A stretch of DNA of 33,536 nucleotides, taken from Acidobacteriaceae bacterium. GTDB taxonomy: Bacteria; Acidobacteriota; Terriglobia; Terriglobales; Acidobacteriaceae. The position numbers were made by a program, and so were the translations under genes. The notes below the pieces were generated by a model that saw only the letters and a program-made list of their open reading frames with translations, had not been told where the DNA came from and made no database searches. This document shows, in pieces, positions 1 to 8,586 of the stretch. The DNA lies in NCBI GenBank assembly GCA_025350325.1, contig JANXYB010000022.1, positions 1-33,536 of the forward strand. The letters are read 5' to 3'. Position 1 is the stretch's first letter, and every line of letters begins with the position of its first letter.

Positions 1-1
1 G

Positions 2-2887
2 GGTGTCCCCAATTTCGTCGCGGACACCATGTTGTTAATGACCGACGGTTCCGTGCTGGTTCACGATGCCACGGCTAGTCTGCTTGGCGGCGTAAATTGG
101 TACCGCCTCACCCCCGACAGCAACGGCAAGTATGAAACCGCGGGCGCCACTTGGACGGGCCCATTCCCCATGGCCAATGCCCGTCAGTTCTGGGCCTCCG
201 GTGTTCTCAAAGACGGCCGTGTGTTCATCATCGGCGGAGAAAAATCAACCCCCGGCAACACGCCGCTTGCTGAAATCTTCGATCCCCAAACCAACAGCTG
301 GTCGCCTCTGCCTAAACCTTCTCCGCAATTCGACTTTATTCAAGGCGATGCCTGCGGCTGCATCCTCAGCGACGGCCGCGTGCTGTTAGGTGCAATTTTT
401 TCAAACCGCACCGCGATCTGGAATCCCGCCGACCACACATCCAATGCATGGCAGGAAGCCGGCAAAGCATTCAACACACTCGGCAGCACCACTAAACAGG
501 GTGTGTGCGACGAAGAGACCTGGTCCCTGTTACCCGACGGAACCGTACTGACGGTCGACATTTCTGCGACCCCGACTGCCGAGAAGTATGACCCTGCAAC
601 CGATACCTGGATTCCCGCCGACCAAGCGGTCCCCACCTTGACGCGAGGCCTGGCACTGCAGAGCCTGACCAACTCCACAGTCAGTCCGCCGGTTACCATC
701 AACATCGGAGAAATCGGCCCTGCGATACTCCTGCCGGATGGGCGACTTTTCTTCATCGGCGCAACCGGGCACACTGCGCTTTACACGCCGCCCCCCTCAC
801 CCGCTCTGCCTGGCTCATGGACGGCGGGTCCTGACCTACTTGCCGATACTACCGGCACCTTCAATAGCCCGAACGGAAACATCCAGACCGCGATCGATGC
901 CCCAGCGGTGCTACTGCCGGGCGGCAAAGTGCTTTTCGCTTGCGGCAACACGGCATTGCAGTTCGGGAACCAGTTCTGGTCAACTCCGACCCTGATTCAC
1001 TCCTTCGATCCCGCCACGAACGCTATCACCAAGCTGGCCTCTCAGCCGCCATCGAACGGTGTCGATACATGGCAGGCGCGTTTTCTGCTTTTGCCCACCG
1101 GTCAGGTTTTACTCACCACCGAACAAAGCCAAACCATCAGCATACTGACGGACGCCGCCATTATCGGAACGCCGAAGCCGGCATGGAAGCCTGTTATCAC
1201 GTCGTTTACACCGATCATGGCGCTCAGCCACCATTACAAACTTTCAGGCAAGCTGATCAACGGCTTATCGCAAGCCTGCTGCTATGGCGACGATTCGCAA
1301 ATGGGTACTAACTATCCGCTGGCCAAATTCACCAATAAGACGACCAACGCGGTCTCTTATTTCAGAACATTTGACTTCTCGAGCTTTGCCGTCGCCAGCC
1401 CTAAGACTCATGATGCCTTGGTGGAAATTCCATCGAGCGCTGCGCCCGGCGATTACACGCTGCAAGTTGTCGCCAACGGCATCGCGTCCGACCCGGTAAG
1501 CGTGCAAGTGGTTCCGCTCGCCCCCGCAATCGCAGTCAACCTGCAAGACAATCTCGACTTTGCAACCGTGTGCATGGGCACCGCCTGGCTGACCATGGAG
1601 GTTTTCAATGTAGGCGGAGCCGACCTTATCATTAACAGCGTTTCTCGCCTTTCGGGCTCAGCCGATTTTGGTGTTCTTCACAATCCGGTCACGCCTCTCA
1701 CCATCGCTCCTGGCGATCACGTGGATTTCACTATCACTTTCAATCCTGCGACTAGCGGTGTGACTGAAAGTGCTGTGATTCGCATCGACAGCAACGACCC
1801 TGTTACTTCCGATTTCGATGTAACCGCCAAGGGGACCGGCGGAACGGCAAAGCTCGAAACCGTCATTGTCGATCACGGAAATTTTGGAGACGTCTGCCTG
1901 GGCAGCTTCGCCGACATCGAAATCACTCTCAACAACCGCGGCACTTGCCCGCTTTCGATTCTGCACATCGCCGTTGCGCCGGTTGAGTTTGAATCGCCCT
2001 CAGTCCACTCTTATCCGCTGCTCGTGGCTGCCGGCGCGTCACTCGACATTCCTATCCGCTTCCGCCCCACCACGTTCGGCGCCAAGGCCGGAGTCGTCAC
2101 GGTTGTTAGCAACGACCCGACAAGCCCTAAGATTATTCACGTCTCTGGGAACGCTCCCGCGCCCCGGCTCGTGACTCTTATCGCAGACTCCGGCAGCTTC
2201 GGAGATGTGTGTCTCAACGCATTCTCCGACCAGCCGCTGACTCTCAGCAACGCCGGCGTGTGCCCACTCACCGTAACCAACATGACGTCCTCCTCGGCGC
2301 AGTTTCTGACGCCATCGGTCAATATGTTTCCGTTCACCATTGCGCCGGGCAGTGCCCTTGAAATCCCCATACGCTTTCAACCAACTGCGCATGGTGCTCA
2401 CTCGGGAATCATCACCATCTTCAGTGACGACCCGAGGGGCAACTCCGCGGTCACCGTCTCAGGCCAGGTGCCCTGGGGCAAGCTGGCCGTCAGCGGGTCA
2501 ACTTACTTCGGCGAAGTGGATTGCGGCATTGCCCAGAAAACCGTTTCCATCTGCAACGTGGGAGACTGCGCGCTCAACGTCAGCAGCGTTGCCTTCAGCC
2601 GCAAACGCCGCCAGTTCAAACTCATCAACAACCCCTTCCCGGCAAAACTGCATCCCGGCAGTTGCCTGGGAGTGGTCATCCAATACAGGGCTAGTTGCGA
2701 CCCTGAGTGCTGTGAACTCGTCATCAAGAGTGACGACCCGCATCAACCCATCAAGGTCCTCGACGTAGTCGCCTTCACCCGCTGCGAAAAGAAGTGCGAA
2801 TGCCGCTGCGAAAAACGCAAAAGCGATTGCGAGGAACGTGAATGCGATTGTGATGAAGAAGACGGGCACGAGGAACATCACAGCTAG
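2..2887 (+). CDS. Secreted kelch/galactose-oxidase-like protein with choice-of-anchor D repeats (5' partial)
   Basis: The frame is open from the window edge, and the codons before the first ATG (position 29) read as kelch sequence, so the true start lies upstream; 961 residues are visible. Residues about 1-390 hold kelch-type blades with repeated LLPDGRV/LLPGGKV motifs. Next comes an E-set-like domain (YGDDSQMGTNYPL) resembling the C-terminal domain of galactose-oxidase-like proteins. About four ASH/choice-of-anchor D repeats follow. The second and third carry a cysteine in FGDVC and another in NxGxCPL; the fourth has close variants (FGEVDC, NVGDCAL), while the first shows only the first cysteine. 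Paired cysteines could form a disulfide in each repeat. The last 36 residues are a charged tail with seven cysteines and three histidines. An extracellular or surface role is inferred from the domains; the signal peptide is outside the window. Catalytic oxidase activity is not supported by anything visible. Confidence 0.85.
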   Translation, partial: GVPNFVADTMLLMTDGSVLVHDATASLLGGVNWYRLTPDSNGKYETAGATWTGPFPMANARQFWASGVLKDGRVFIIGGEKSTPGNTPLAEIFDPQTNSWSPLPKPSPQFDFIQGDACGCILSDGRVLLGAIFSNRTAIWNPADHTSNAWQEAGKAFNTLGSTTKQGVCDEETWSLLPDGTVLTVDISATPTAEKYDPATDTWIPADQAVPTLTRGLALQSLTNSTVSPPVTINIGEIGPAILLPDGRLFFIGATGHTALYTPPPSPALPGSWTAGPDLLADTTGTFNSPNGNIQTAIDAPAVLLPGGKVLFACGNTALQFGNQFWSTPTLIHSFDPATNAITKLASQPPSNGVDTWQARFLLLPTGQVLLTTEQSQTISILTDAAIIGTPKPAWKPVITSFTPIMALSHHYKLSGKLINGLSQACCYGDDSQMGTNYPLAKFTNKTTNAVSYFRTFDFSSFAVASPKTHDALVEIPSSAAPGDYTLQVVANGIASDPVSVQVVPLAPAIAVNLQDNLDFATVCMGTAWLTMEVFNVGGADLIINSVSRLSGSADFGVLHNPVTPLTIAPGDHVDFTITFNPATSGVTESAVIRIDSNDPVTSDFDVTAKGTGGTAKLETVIVDHGNFGDVCLGSFADIEITLNNRGTCPLSILHIAVAPVEFESPSVHSYPLLVAAGASLDIPIRFRPTTFGAKAGVVTVVSNDPTSPKIIHVSGNAPAPRLVTLIADSGSFGDVCLNAFSDQPLTLSNAGVCPLTVTNMTSSSAQFLTPSVNMFPFTIAPGSALEIPIRFQPTAHGAHSGIITIFSDDPRGNSAVTVSGQVPWGKLAVSGSTYFGEVDCGIAQKTVSICNVGDCALNVSSVAFSRKRRQFKLINNPFPAKLHPGSCLGVVIQYRASCDPECCELVIKSDDPHQPIKVLDVVAFTRCEKKCECRCEKRKSDCEERECDCDEEDGHEEHHS

Positions 2888-2906
2888 AAGCGCTTAAGCG
2901 ACAGCA

Positions 2907-2934
2907 GGGGTCGGGCACCAGCTCGGCCCCTTTT
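2907..2934 (+). terminator. Rho-independent terminator after the kelch gene
   Basis: A 10-bp stem (GGGGTCGGGC pairing with GCTCGGCCCC, two G-U wobbles) closes a 4-base ACCA loop and is followed directly by TTTT. It begins 20 bases after the stop codon of the kelch/anchor gene. Confidence 0.8.
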
Positions 2935-3139
2935 AATGGAGTCGGTCGCTACGCGCGCGCCGTTGCGATGGGAATTAAGTGCTGTTCGCACTGATGGCAT
3001 CGTCACGAAACTCGTCCTGCACATCGGAGCGCCTAAAACTTTTCTTCAAGCGACATACACTTGGTCTCAAAGCGAACCCATGCGCGGCAGACAACGAAAT
3101 CTCTTTGCGTGATGGGTCGACGAAGTAGATGATGCAAGT

Positions 3140-4189
3140 ATGAAAACGCTTCTGCTGACTGCTGCTAGAACTTTGCAAATTGCTGAACAGCCACGTCCGA
3201 GCCTTGAGCCGGATGACGTCTTGATTCGTGTTGCTGCCTGCGGCATTTGTGGAAGCGATGTTCACGGGTATGACGGGTCGTCGGGGCGGCGGATTCCTCC
3301 ATTGATCATGGGGCACGAGGCAGCCGGAACCATTGCAGAGGTTGGGGGGCTCGTCACGGCATTCAAAGTCGGGGACCGGGTCACGTTTGACTCCACCGTT
3401 TACTGCGGAACTTGCATCTATTGCCGCCGAGGGAAAGTGAACCTTTGCGAGCGCAGGCAAGTGGTGGGCGTGGCCTGCGCTGAATTTCGCCGAGAGGGAG
3501 CTTTTGCGGAATACATCGCAGTGCCGGAGCGGATACTTTATGCGCTGCCCGATGGAATGTCATTCTCGGAGGCGGCGATGCTCGAGGCCGTCTCTGTCGC
3601 TTTGCATGCGGTGAAGGTGGGCGGAGTGTCAGGCGGCGAAACCTCGTTGATTGTCGGTGCAGGAATGATTGGGCTGCTGACGATGCAGGCCGCACGCGCG
3701 AGGGGATGTGCACGCGTGTTGATTGCGGATGTGGATGAAACGCGGCTGAATCTAGCACGCGATCTGGGTGTGGATGAAGTAATCGCAGCATCGGGATGTG
3801 ACGTGGCGAAGCGGGTGAAGGACCTTACCGGAGGCTTGGGAGCCGACCTGGTATTTGAAGCGGTGGGCCGCGATGAGACTGTCGCAATGTCGATCGACGC
3901 GGTATGCAAGGGCGGCACGGTGACGCTGATCGGAAACATCAGCCCTCAAGTTTCGTTCCCGTTGCAGAAGGTAGTCTCCCGTGAGATTCGCGTGCTGGGT
4001 AGCGCGGCGTCTGCCGGGGAATATCCAGACGCAATCAAATTAATCAGCAGCGGCGACATCAAGGTTAAGCCGATGATCACTGCGGTAGCGCCGCTCGAAG
4101 ATGGTCCTGCGTGGTTTGATCGCCTGTATCGAGGAGAGCCGAACCTGATGAAGATCGTGTTGACGCCGAACTCGATAGACTCAATGTGA
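3140..4189 (+). CDS. Zinc-dependent medium-chain alcohol/polyol dehydrogenase
   Basis: Predicted NAD(P)-dependent oxidation of an alcohol, polyol or sugar acid in the cytoplasm. The 349 residues match the medium-chain dehydrogenase family (threonine, sorbitol or L-idonate dehydrogenase type). Catalytic zinc ligands are C37 and the GHE at 58-60; the structural zinc site is C89, C92, C95 and C103; a Rossmann motif (VGAGMIG) lies near 171. It is followed 16 bases later by an SDR gene, a pairing like the IdnD-IdnO idonate/gluconate dehydrogenases, so a sugar-acid or polyol pathway is the best inference. The ribosome-binding site is weak. A four-codon frame (ATG ATG CAA GTA TGA, 3129-3143) overlaps the start as ATGA and could couple translation. 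The exact substrate cannot be read from sequence. Confidence 0.88.
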   Translation: MKTLLLTAARTLQIAEQPRPSLEPDDVLIRVAACGICGSDVHGYDGSSGRRIPPLIMGHEAAGTIAEVGGLVTAFKVGDRVTFDSTVYCGTCIYCRRGKVNLCERRQVVGVACAEFRREGAFAEYIAVPERILYALPDGMSFSEAAMLEAVSVALHAVKVGGVSGGETSLIVGAGMIGLLTMQAARARGCARVLIADVDETRLNLARDLGVDEVIAASGCDVAKRVKDLTGGLGADLVFEAVGRDETVAMSIDAVCKGGTVTLIGNISPQVSFPLQKVVSREIRVLGSAASAGEYPDAIKLISSGDIKVKPMITAVAPLEDGPAWFDRLYRGEPNLMKIVLTPNSIDSM

Positions 4190-4205
4190 ACGCGCGGGAG
4201 AAGCG

Positions 4206-5012
4206 ATGGAGAATACGCACTTCAGCCTCGAAGGACAGGTAGCGATTGTTACCGGCACAAGTCGCGGGTTGGGACAGTATTTAGCGATGGCCTTAGCGCG
4301 AGCCGGCGCGGACCTGGTGCTTACCAGCCGGAATCGCGACACTCTCAAGGAATTCAAATCGCAAATAACGGCATTGGGCAGGCGTGTGCTATCGCTCGAA
4401 CTCGACGTACGCAACGAAGCCAGCATTCTACACATGGTCAGGCAGGCGGCGGAATGTTTTGGGCAGATTCATATCCTGGTCAATAACGCGGGTTGCAACG
4501 TACGCAAGCCGGCACTCGATGTGAGTTGGGACGATTGGAACATGGTGCTTGACACGAATCTGAGAGGCAGCTTCTTTGTTGCCCAAGCCGTGGCGCGCGG
4601 GATGATCGCGCATGAGTATGGACGCATCATCAATATTGGTTCAGTGACAAGCGTGTTTGGATACGCGGGTCTAGCGCCATACGGTGCGAGCCGTGGCGGG
4701 ATACGACAATTGACAATGAGCCTGGCTGACGACTGGGGTCAACATGGAGTGACCGTCAACTGCCTTGCGCCAGGATGGTTTCGCACGGCGCAAAACCAGG
4801 TCATGTACGAAGACCCAGAATGGCTGGAGTATTTGATCGAGCGCATTCCATTGAAGCGACCGGGGCAGCCTCAGGATCTGGATGGCGCGGTGGTGTTTCT
4901 GGCTTCAGAGGAGAGCCGCTACATCACCGGCCAGACGCTGCTGGTCGATGGAGGAATTTCGACGGGTGCAATGAAAGCGATGTTGCCTCGCAAAGTGAAA
5001 GAGAATGGATAG
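4206..5012 (+). CDS. SDR-family oxidoreductase with YxxxR in place of YxxxK
   Basis: Classical short-chain dehydrogenase of 268 residues, of the gluconate 5-dehydrogenase / 3-oxoacyl reductase type. Visible are the cofactor motif TGTSRGLG (16-23), NNAG (93-96), the catalytic serine S146 and the C-terminal GQTLLVDGG block. The active-site motif is YGASR (159-163), so the usual catalytic lysine is an arginine; the codon is clearly CGT. The rest of the fold is intact, so this looks like a subfamily trait rather than decay. The start is set by GGGAG just upstream of the ATG, and the gene is probably co-transcribed with the dehydrogenase 16 bases upstream. Substrate unknown; a keto-sugar acid is plausible from context. 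Confidence 0.88.
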   Translation: MENTHFSLEGQVAIVTGTSRGLGQYLAMALARAGADLVLTSRNRDTLKEFKSQITALGRRVLSLELDVRNEASILHMVRQAAECFGQIHILVNNAGCNVRKPALDVSWDDWNMVLDTNLRGSFFVAQAVARGMIAHEYGRIINIGSVTSVFGYAGLAPYGASRGGIRQLTMSLADDWGQHGVTVNCLAPGWFRTAQNQVMYEDPEWLEYLIERIPLKRPGQPQDLDGAVVFLASEESRYITGQTLLVDGGISTGAMKAMLPRKVKENG

Positions 5013-5016
5013 CCGT

Positions 5017-5036
5017 CGAGATTCAAAGCGATCTCG
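5017..5036. repeat. Small inverted repeat between convergent genes
   Basis: CGAGAT (5017-5022) and ATCTCG (5031-5036) flank an 8-base loop in the 27-base gap between the SDR stop and the PepSY-like stop. It may act as a bidirectional transcription stop, but neither strand has a T tract. Confidence 0.3.
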
Positions 5037-5039
5037 CCG

Positions 5040-5498
5040 CTACTCCTCGTGCGCCAGGGCCTCGCCGGATGGACCTACCTGAATCTCGCCTCGCTTTGAT
5101 CCTTTGCGTGTGGCCGCTTCATAAGCGACGAGTTTGTCATGCTTGGTGAGGGATTCAACTTTGGTGATCTTTGCACCTGCGGCTTTTGCTTTCAAAGCCA
5201 ATTGCACCTTTTGCGGCAACGTTGCCAGGGCCACTTCCTCTTCGACTTCGTTCAGGGTTCCGTCGCCTGCGATTTGCATATCTTTGGAGTGGCCGTTGAT
5301 CATCATTTCAGCTTCGTAGACCTGCTTACCGTGCTCCCGCTCGGTGGAATAGCCTTTGATGGCCGCGCCTTTCGATTGCTGGGTGATCGTCATTTGGACG
5401 GCGGGAGGAAGCGCGGCTCGATCAATTTTTCTTTCTTGTGCCATCGCACTGAAAGTGAAGGCGATGAGGATTGTTGCGAGGGATGTAGGCCGTTTCAT
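5040..5498 (-). CDS. Secreted PepSY-like domain protein
   Basis: Small exported protein of 152 residues. The N-terminus (MKRPTSLATILIAFTFSAMAQ) is a Sec signal peptide with likely cleavage after AMA. The mature part has two PepSY-like units with the pattern LPxxVQxTI (about 27-60) and LPxKVQxAL (about 92-130), as in small periplasmic PepSY/DUF2874 proteins. Their role is poorly defined; peptidase inhibition or metal and envelope functions have been proposed for the family. The start at 5498 is preferred over an upstream in-frame ATG because AGGAG lies about 9 bases before it and the signal peptide begins there. A terminator upstream separates it from the LVIVD gene, so it probably has its own promoter. 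Confidence 0.75.
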   Translation of the reverse strand: MKRPTSLATILIAFTFSAMAQERKIDRAALPPAVQMTITQQSKGAAIKGYSTEREHGKQVYEAEMMINGHSKDMQIAGDGTLNEVEEEVALATLPQKVQLALKAKAAGAKITKVESLTKHDKLVAYEAATRKGSKRGEIQVGPSGEALAHEE

Positions 5499-5621
5499 TT
5501 GGGGTTCTCCTGTTGCGTGAAAGGACGCTGACCTACGGTCGCACACGGCCGCTTAAGTTGGGCTGAAGGCGCACGGTATTCGCTGACGGGCTGGGAAACT
5601 TTGCGGCGTCTCTAACAAATT

Positions 5622-5636
5622 CGAGCGCGGCGCTCG
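5622..5636. repeat. 15-base near-perfect palindrome
   Basis: CGAGCGC and GCGCTCG are separated by one base. The element lies between the LVIVD terminator and the PepSY-like gene. It could be an operator for that gene or a second stop signal; an AATTTGTT run follows it on the minus strand. Confidence 0.3.
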
Positions 5637-5656
5637 CGAGGCGCGGCAATAAACTA

Positions 5657-5684
5657 AAGCCCCGCCCGGGGGGGGGCGGGGCTT
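5657..5684 (-). terminator. Rho-independent terminator of the LVIVD/DUF305 operon
   Basis: On the minus strand an 11-bp perfect stem (AAGCCCCGCCC with GGGCGGGGCTT) is followed by a T-rich run (TTTAGTTTATT), 20 bases past the stop codon of the LVIVD gene. The loop side contains nine consecutive G on the plus strand (5668-5676). Confidence 0.8.
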
Positions 5685-5704
5685 CGGGTGAATCGCTACA
5701 CGCT

Positions 5705-7744
5705 TTATGCTGCCGGGTGCTTGAGAATGTCGGAAAGCGCATGCAGCCTGGTCGAGTCAGCCGCACTTTTGGCCGTGGCGGAAGTGGAATCAATCTGATC
5801 GGCCATGGTCTTGAGTTTGGCTACCTTTTTCGCGTTGAGGTGCGACTTCTCTGCATTGCGAATCGCCTTTTGCAAAGAGCCGATCTGTTTTGGCGGCAAG
5901 GCCTGCGACCGCGCTAGTTGATCGAGGTACGCCTTGGCCACGACGAGCTGCGCAGGCCACTCGATCCGCTCCTGGTTTTGCACATTGAGCGCGGCTACGT
6001 GAACTGCCCTGGCGGCGTCGATTTCATTCTGCGTGAGGAATTTGGTCGGCGTAAGTTCAAATACGTCGAGGCCACGCGCAATTTCAGAGCCATAGATCGA
6101 TCCGTTGTACCAGTAGGCTGACCAATCGCCGCCCAGCACCAGCACCTTCGGATCGATGGGGCCGCGATCGAAGTAGGCAATCTCGAAGGGATGCGCGGCG
6201 TCGGTAAAGTCCATCACCGAGATGCCCCCCTGATACCACGCCTGCACTTCAATGTCGCGCCCTGGAACCGGAATCAGCGAGCCGTTGTGCGCTACGCAAT
6301 TTTCGGTGTCGCCCTGGGCCGCAGGGAGTTTGTAGTACGACGCCATGCTGAGCTTTCCATCTTTGAGATTGAAGATCGCATCGGCGCCCCACTTGTTTGG
6401 ATCGGTGGCACGGCATCGCGCTCCGAGGCCGCCTCCCCATTCGTCGGTGAACACTACTTTCGACCCATCGTTAGAGAACGAAGCCGAGTGCCAGTAGGAA
6501 TAGTTCGGATCATTGACTGCATCGACGCGCTTAGGATGCGCGGGGTCTTTGATGTCGAGCAGAATGCCATTGCCCGAGCATGCGCCGGCCGCAAGCCCGA
6601 TGGCCGAGTAGACAGTAATGTCGTGGCACTGGTTGGTGTCGGCCGGCTTCTCTTCGCCCTTGCCGTGACTGCCGCCGTTATTGAGGCCGTTGAGCGCGCC
6701 GGTGCGGGCGTCGATGAAGACGCGCGGGCTAGAGATTACCTTGGCTTCCTGCGGAGCGGCGACCGGGACCTTGATGACATCAATGCGGAAGAGCGCGGTG
6801 TTAGGGTCTTTAGCCGGCGTCTCGCCGGAGCACCCGGCCAGTTCTTCTTTCTGCCGGACAAACGATGTGCCGGACACGTAGATATACACATTGGCTTGAT
6901 CATTCGGATCGACGACCAGCGTATGCGTGTGCGAGCCGCGGCAGGTCTGCACTGCGGCTACCTGTTTAGGATTTTTGATGTCTGAAATGTCGAAGATTCT
7001 TACGCCGCGGAAACGGTCTTTCTGCGCGGCGGGAACGCGACGTTCCTTTTCATGCCCGGCAGCCGGCGGCGGTTCGGGCGGGAAACCCTGTGCACCACAA
7101 TCGAGGCGTCCATTGGGCATCTCCACCGACATGAAGAGCAGGTTTTTATATACGGACACATCGCCCTGTCCACCGGGGCAAACCAGCGAAGTCAACAGTG
7201 AAGTCTTTGCCGGATCGGAGATGTCGTAGATGTTGACGCCGTAGAAATTACCTTGAAACAGGTGAGTGCCCTGAAACGCAAAATCGGAGTTTGCAAACGC
7301 GAGCTGCGCGATCACCATCTGCATCGGCTTGGGCATCTTGGAGGTGTCGCCGATACCGAGTTGATGCAGTGTCTTCTGCACATTGGGATCATCAGGGGAT
7401 ACGGCCGTGATCTGAAAAGCGTCGGGTTTCTTAAGGAATGAAATATGCTTCAAGCCCGAGGCTGCTTCGCCGGCGTCGTACATTCCCGGCTTGAGACTGG
7501 CGCGAGGATCGCTCGTATCGGACCCTGTCATGCCGGGCGGCAGCGGTACAGCGGGCTGCGGGGCGAAGGGGTCTTCTTCGGCCTCGGGTGCCTTGGCCGG
7601 TGCAGCGGACTTAGCGGGGGCCGGTGTGGAGGGGGCAGGCGTCGAAGGGGCAGGCGTCTGCGCCTGCATCAAGCCTACGCTGGAGTACAAAATGACTGCG
7701 GCCATGGCGGCCCAACGGCAAGCGACGATCTTCTCTCGGTTCAA
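5705..7744 (-). CDS. Secreted LVIVD-repeat beta-propeller protein
   Basis: A 679-residue exported protein. The N-terminus has a hydrophobic signal (AAMAAVILYSSVGLMQAQ) followed by a Pro/Ala-rich linker with STPAP repeats. Residues about 140-560 show recurrent NIYDISDP, RIFDISDIKNP, LDIKDPAHPKRV and VMDFTDAAHP motifs, diagnostic of LVIVD propeller repeats. The C-terminal 120 residues are helical and charged. Function is unknown; such proteins are thought to be extracellular or periplasmic scaffolds. The start is TTG and overlaps the upstream stop (TTGA), with GGAG 8 bases before it, so translation is probably coupled to the DUF305 gene. Eight or more cysteines suggest disulfides and fit export. 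Confidence 0.85.
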   Translation of the reverse strand: MNREKIVACRWAAMAAVILYSSVGLMQAQTPAPSTPAPSTPAPAKSAAPAKAPEAEEDPFAPQPAVPLPPGMTGSDTSDPRASLKPGMYDAGEAASGLKHISFLKKPDAFQITAVSPDDPNVQKTLHQLGIGDTSKMPKPMQMVIAQLAFANSDFAFQGTHLFQGNFYGVNIYDISDPAKTSLLTSLVCPGGQGDVSVYKNLLFMSVEMPNGRLDCGAQGFPPEPPPAAGHEKERRVPAAQKDRFRGVRIFDISDIKNPKQVAAVQTCRGSHTHTLVVDPNDQANVYIYVSGTSFVRQKEELAGCSGETPAKDPNTALFRIDVIKVPVAAPQEAKVISSPRVFIDARTGALNGLNNGGSHGKGEEKPADTNQCHDITVYSAIGLAAGACSGNGILLDIKDPAHPKRVDAVNDPNYSYWHSASFSNDGSKVVFTDEWGGGLGARCRATDPNKWGADAIFNLKDGKLSMASYYKLPAAQGDTENCVAHNGSLIPVPGRDIEVQAWYQGGISVMDFTDAAHPFEIAYFDRGPIDPKVLVLGGDWSAYWYNGSIYGSEIARGLDVFELTPTKFLTQNEIDAARAVHVAALNVQNQERIEWPAQLVVAKAYLDQLARSQALPPKQIGSLQKAIRNAEKSHLNAKKVAKLKTMADQIDSTSATAKSAADSTRLHALSDILKHPAA

Positions 7745-8505
7745 GGATTGTTCTCCAGCATCTTCTGCATGATTTTGATTTCGGCTCGTTGCGTATTGTC
7801 AGCATCGGTGGCGAAGTTGAACAGTTCAGCGTCTTGGCCCGCGCCCGGCGCATCGAACAAATCTTTGACCATCACCAGCGCGCCGTTGTGGTGCTGCATC
7901 ATTCCAATCAAAAACAGGTGGTCGAATTCCGCGCCTCTCGCTTTGCGCAGGGCGTCCATCTGCGCGGGCGTCAGCATGCCGGGCATAGGCGGCATAGCCT
8001 GGCCTGCCATATCCATACCAGGCATGCCGGGCATGGTCATGTTAAGCGATTCTCCGCGCGATGCTAGCCACCGCTGCATGAACCTTATTTCATCTGACTG
8101 CGAGCTGCTGATCTTGGCTCCCAGCGAACGCACATTCTTGTTTTCGGTATGCGCCGCGATGAGCGCGGTCATCTCGACGGCCTGCTGGTGATGCATGATC
8201 ATACCCTGCATGAACTCCACATCTGCCTGCGCACGCTGCGGCAGCATAGGCCGGGTTGACGGCGGCAATGTCTTGCTCGGCTCACCGGGTGCTCCGGGCT
8301 GGACTAAGACTTGTGGCGATGATGGATTTGAGACGTGTGGCGATTCAGGCCCTGGCTGTTGTAAACGCGGCAAGGCGAACCCGCACAGGGGCGAGCACGC
8401 GGCCAGCAGCATGCCATGTAGCAGCATTATTCCTCTTGCGTATTCGGGCTTGAGCTTGCGGGGAAGCAGGCGAAACCTCAGTTCATGCGAAACCGGCGTT
8501 TCCAA
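7741..8505 (-). CDS. DUF305 family, exported, Met/His-rich
   Basis: A 254-residue DUF305 protein of the ferritin-like fold, a family often linked with copper handling. Two characteristic motifs are present: FMQGMIMHHQQAVEM and LIGMMQHHNGALVM, each with a paired histidine. Between them is a methionine-rich linker (MPGMPGMDMAGQAMPPMPGM) of a kind that binds soft metals. The N-terminus has a short hydrophobic stretch ending LLAAC, a possible lipobox. The start is uncertain: TTG at 8505 has a weak ribosome-binding site, whereas ATG at 8427 has AAGAGG just upstream but leaves a signal without basic residues. The gene is coupled to the following LVIVD gene. A metal-binding envelope role is inference. 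Confidence 0.85.
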   Translation of the reverse strand: METPVSHELRFRLLPRKLKPEYARGIMLLHGMLLAACSPLCGFALPRLQQPGPESPHVSNPSSPQVLVQPGAPGEPSKTLPPSTRPMLPQRAQADVEFMQGMIMHHQQAVEMTALIAAHTENKNVRSLGAKISSSQSDEIRFMQRWLASRGESLNMTMPGMPGMDMAGQAMPPMPGMLTPAQMDALRKARGAEFDHLFLIGMMQHHNGALVMVKDLFDAPGAGQDAELFNFATDADNTQRAEIKIMQKMLENNP

Positions 8506-8586
8506 TGCTCTTACGCTACCACGAGAAACGAATATAGGAAAAGTCTAAGCCCAAGAGGCTCGCTGATTATCTGAGATTGGAAATGG

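Noticed and set aside
6191..6985. 264-codon open frame on the plus strand
   Set aside because: It is antisense to the LVIVD propeller gene, whose repeats, signal peptide and terminator are clear; the translation matches no family.
7445..8191. 248-codon open frame on the plus strand
   Set aside because: It runs antisense across the LVIVD and DUF305 genes and its translation has no recognisable domain.
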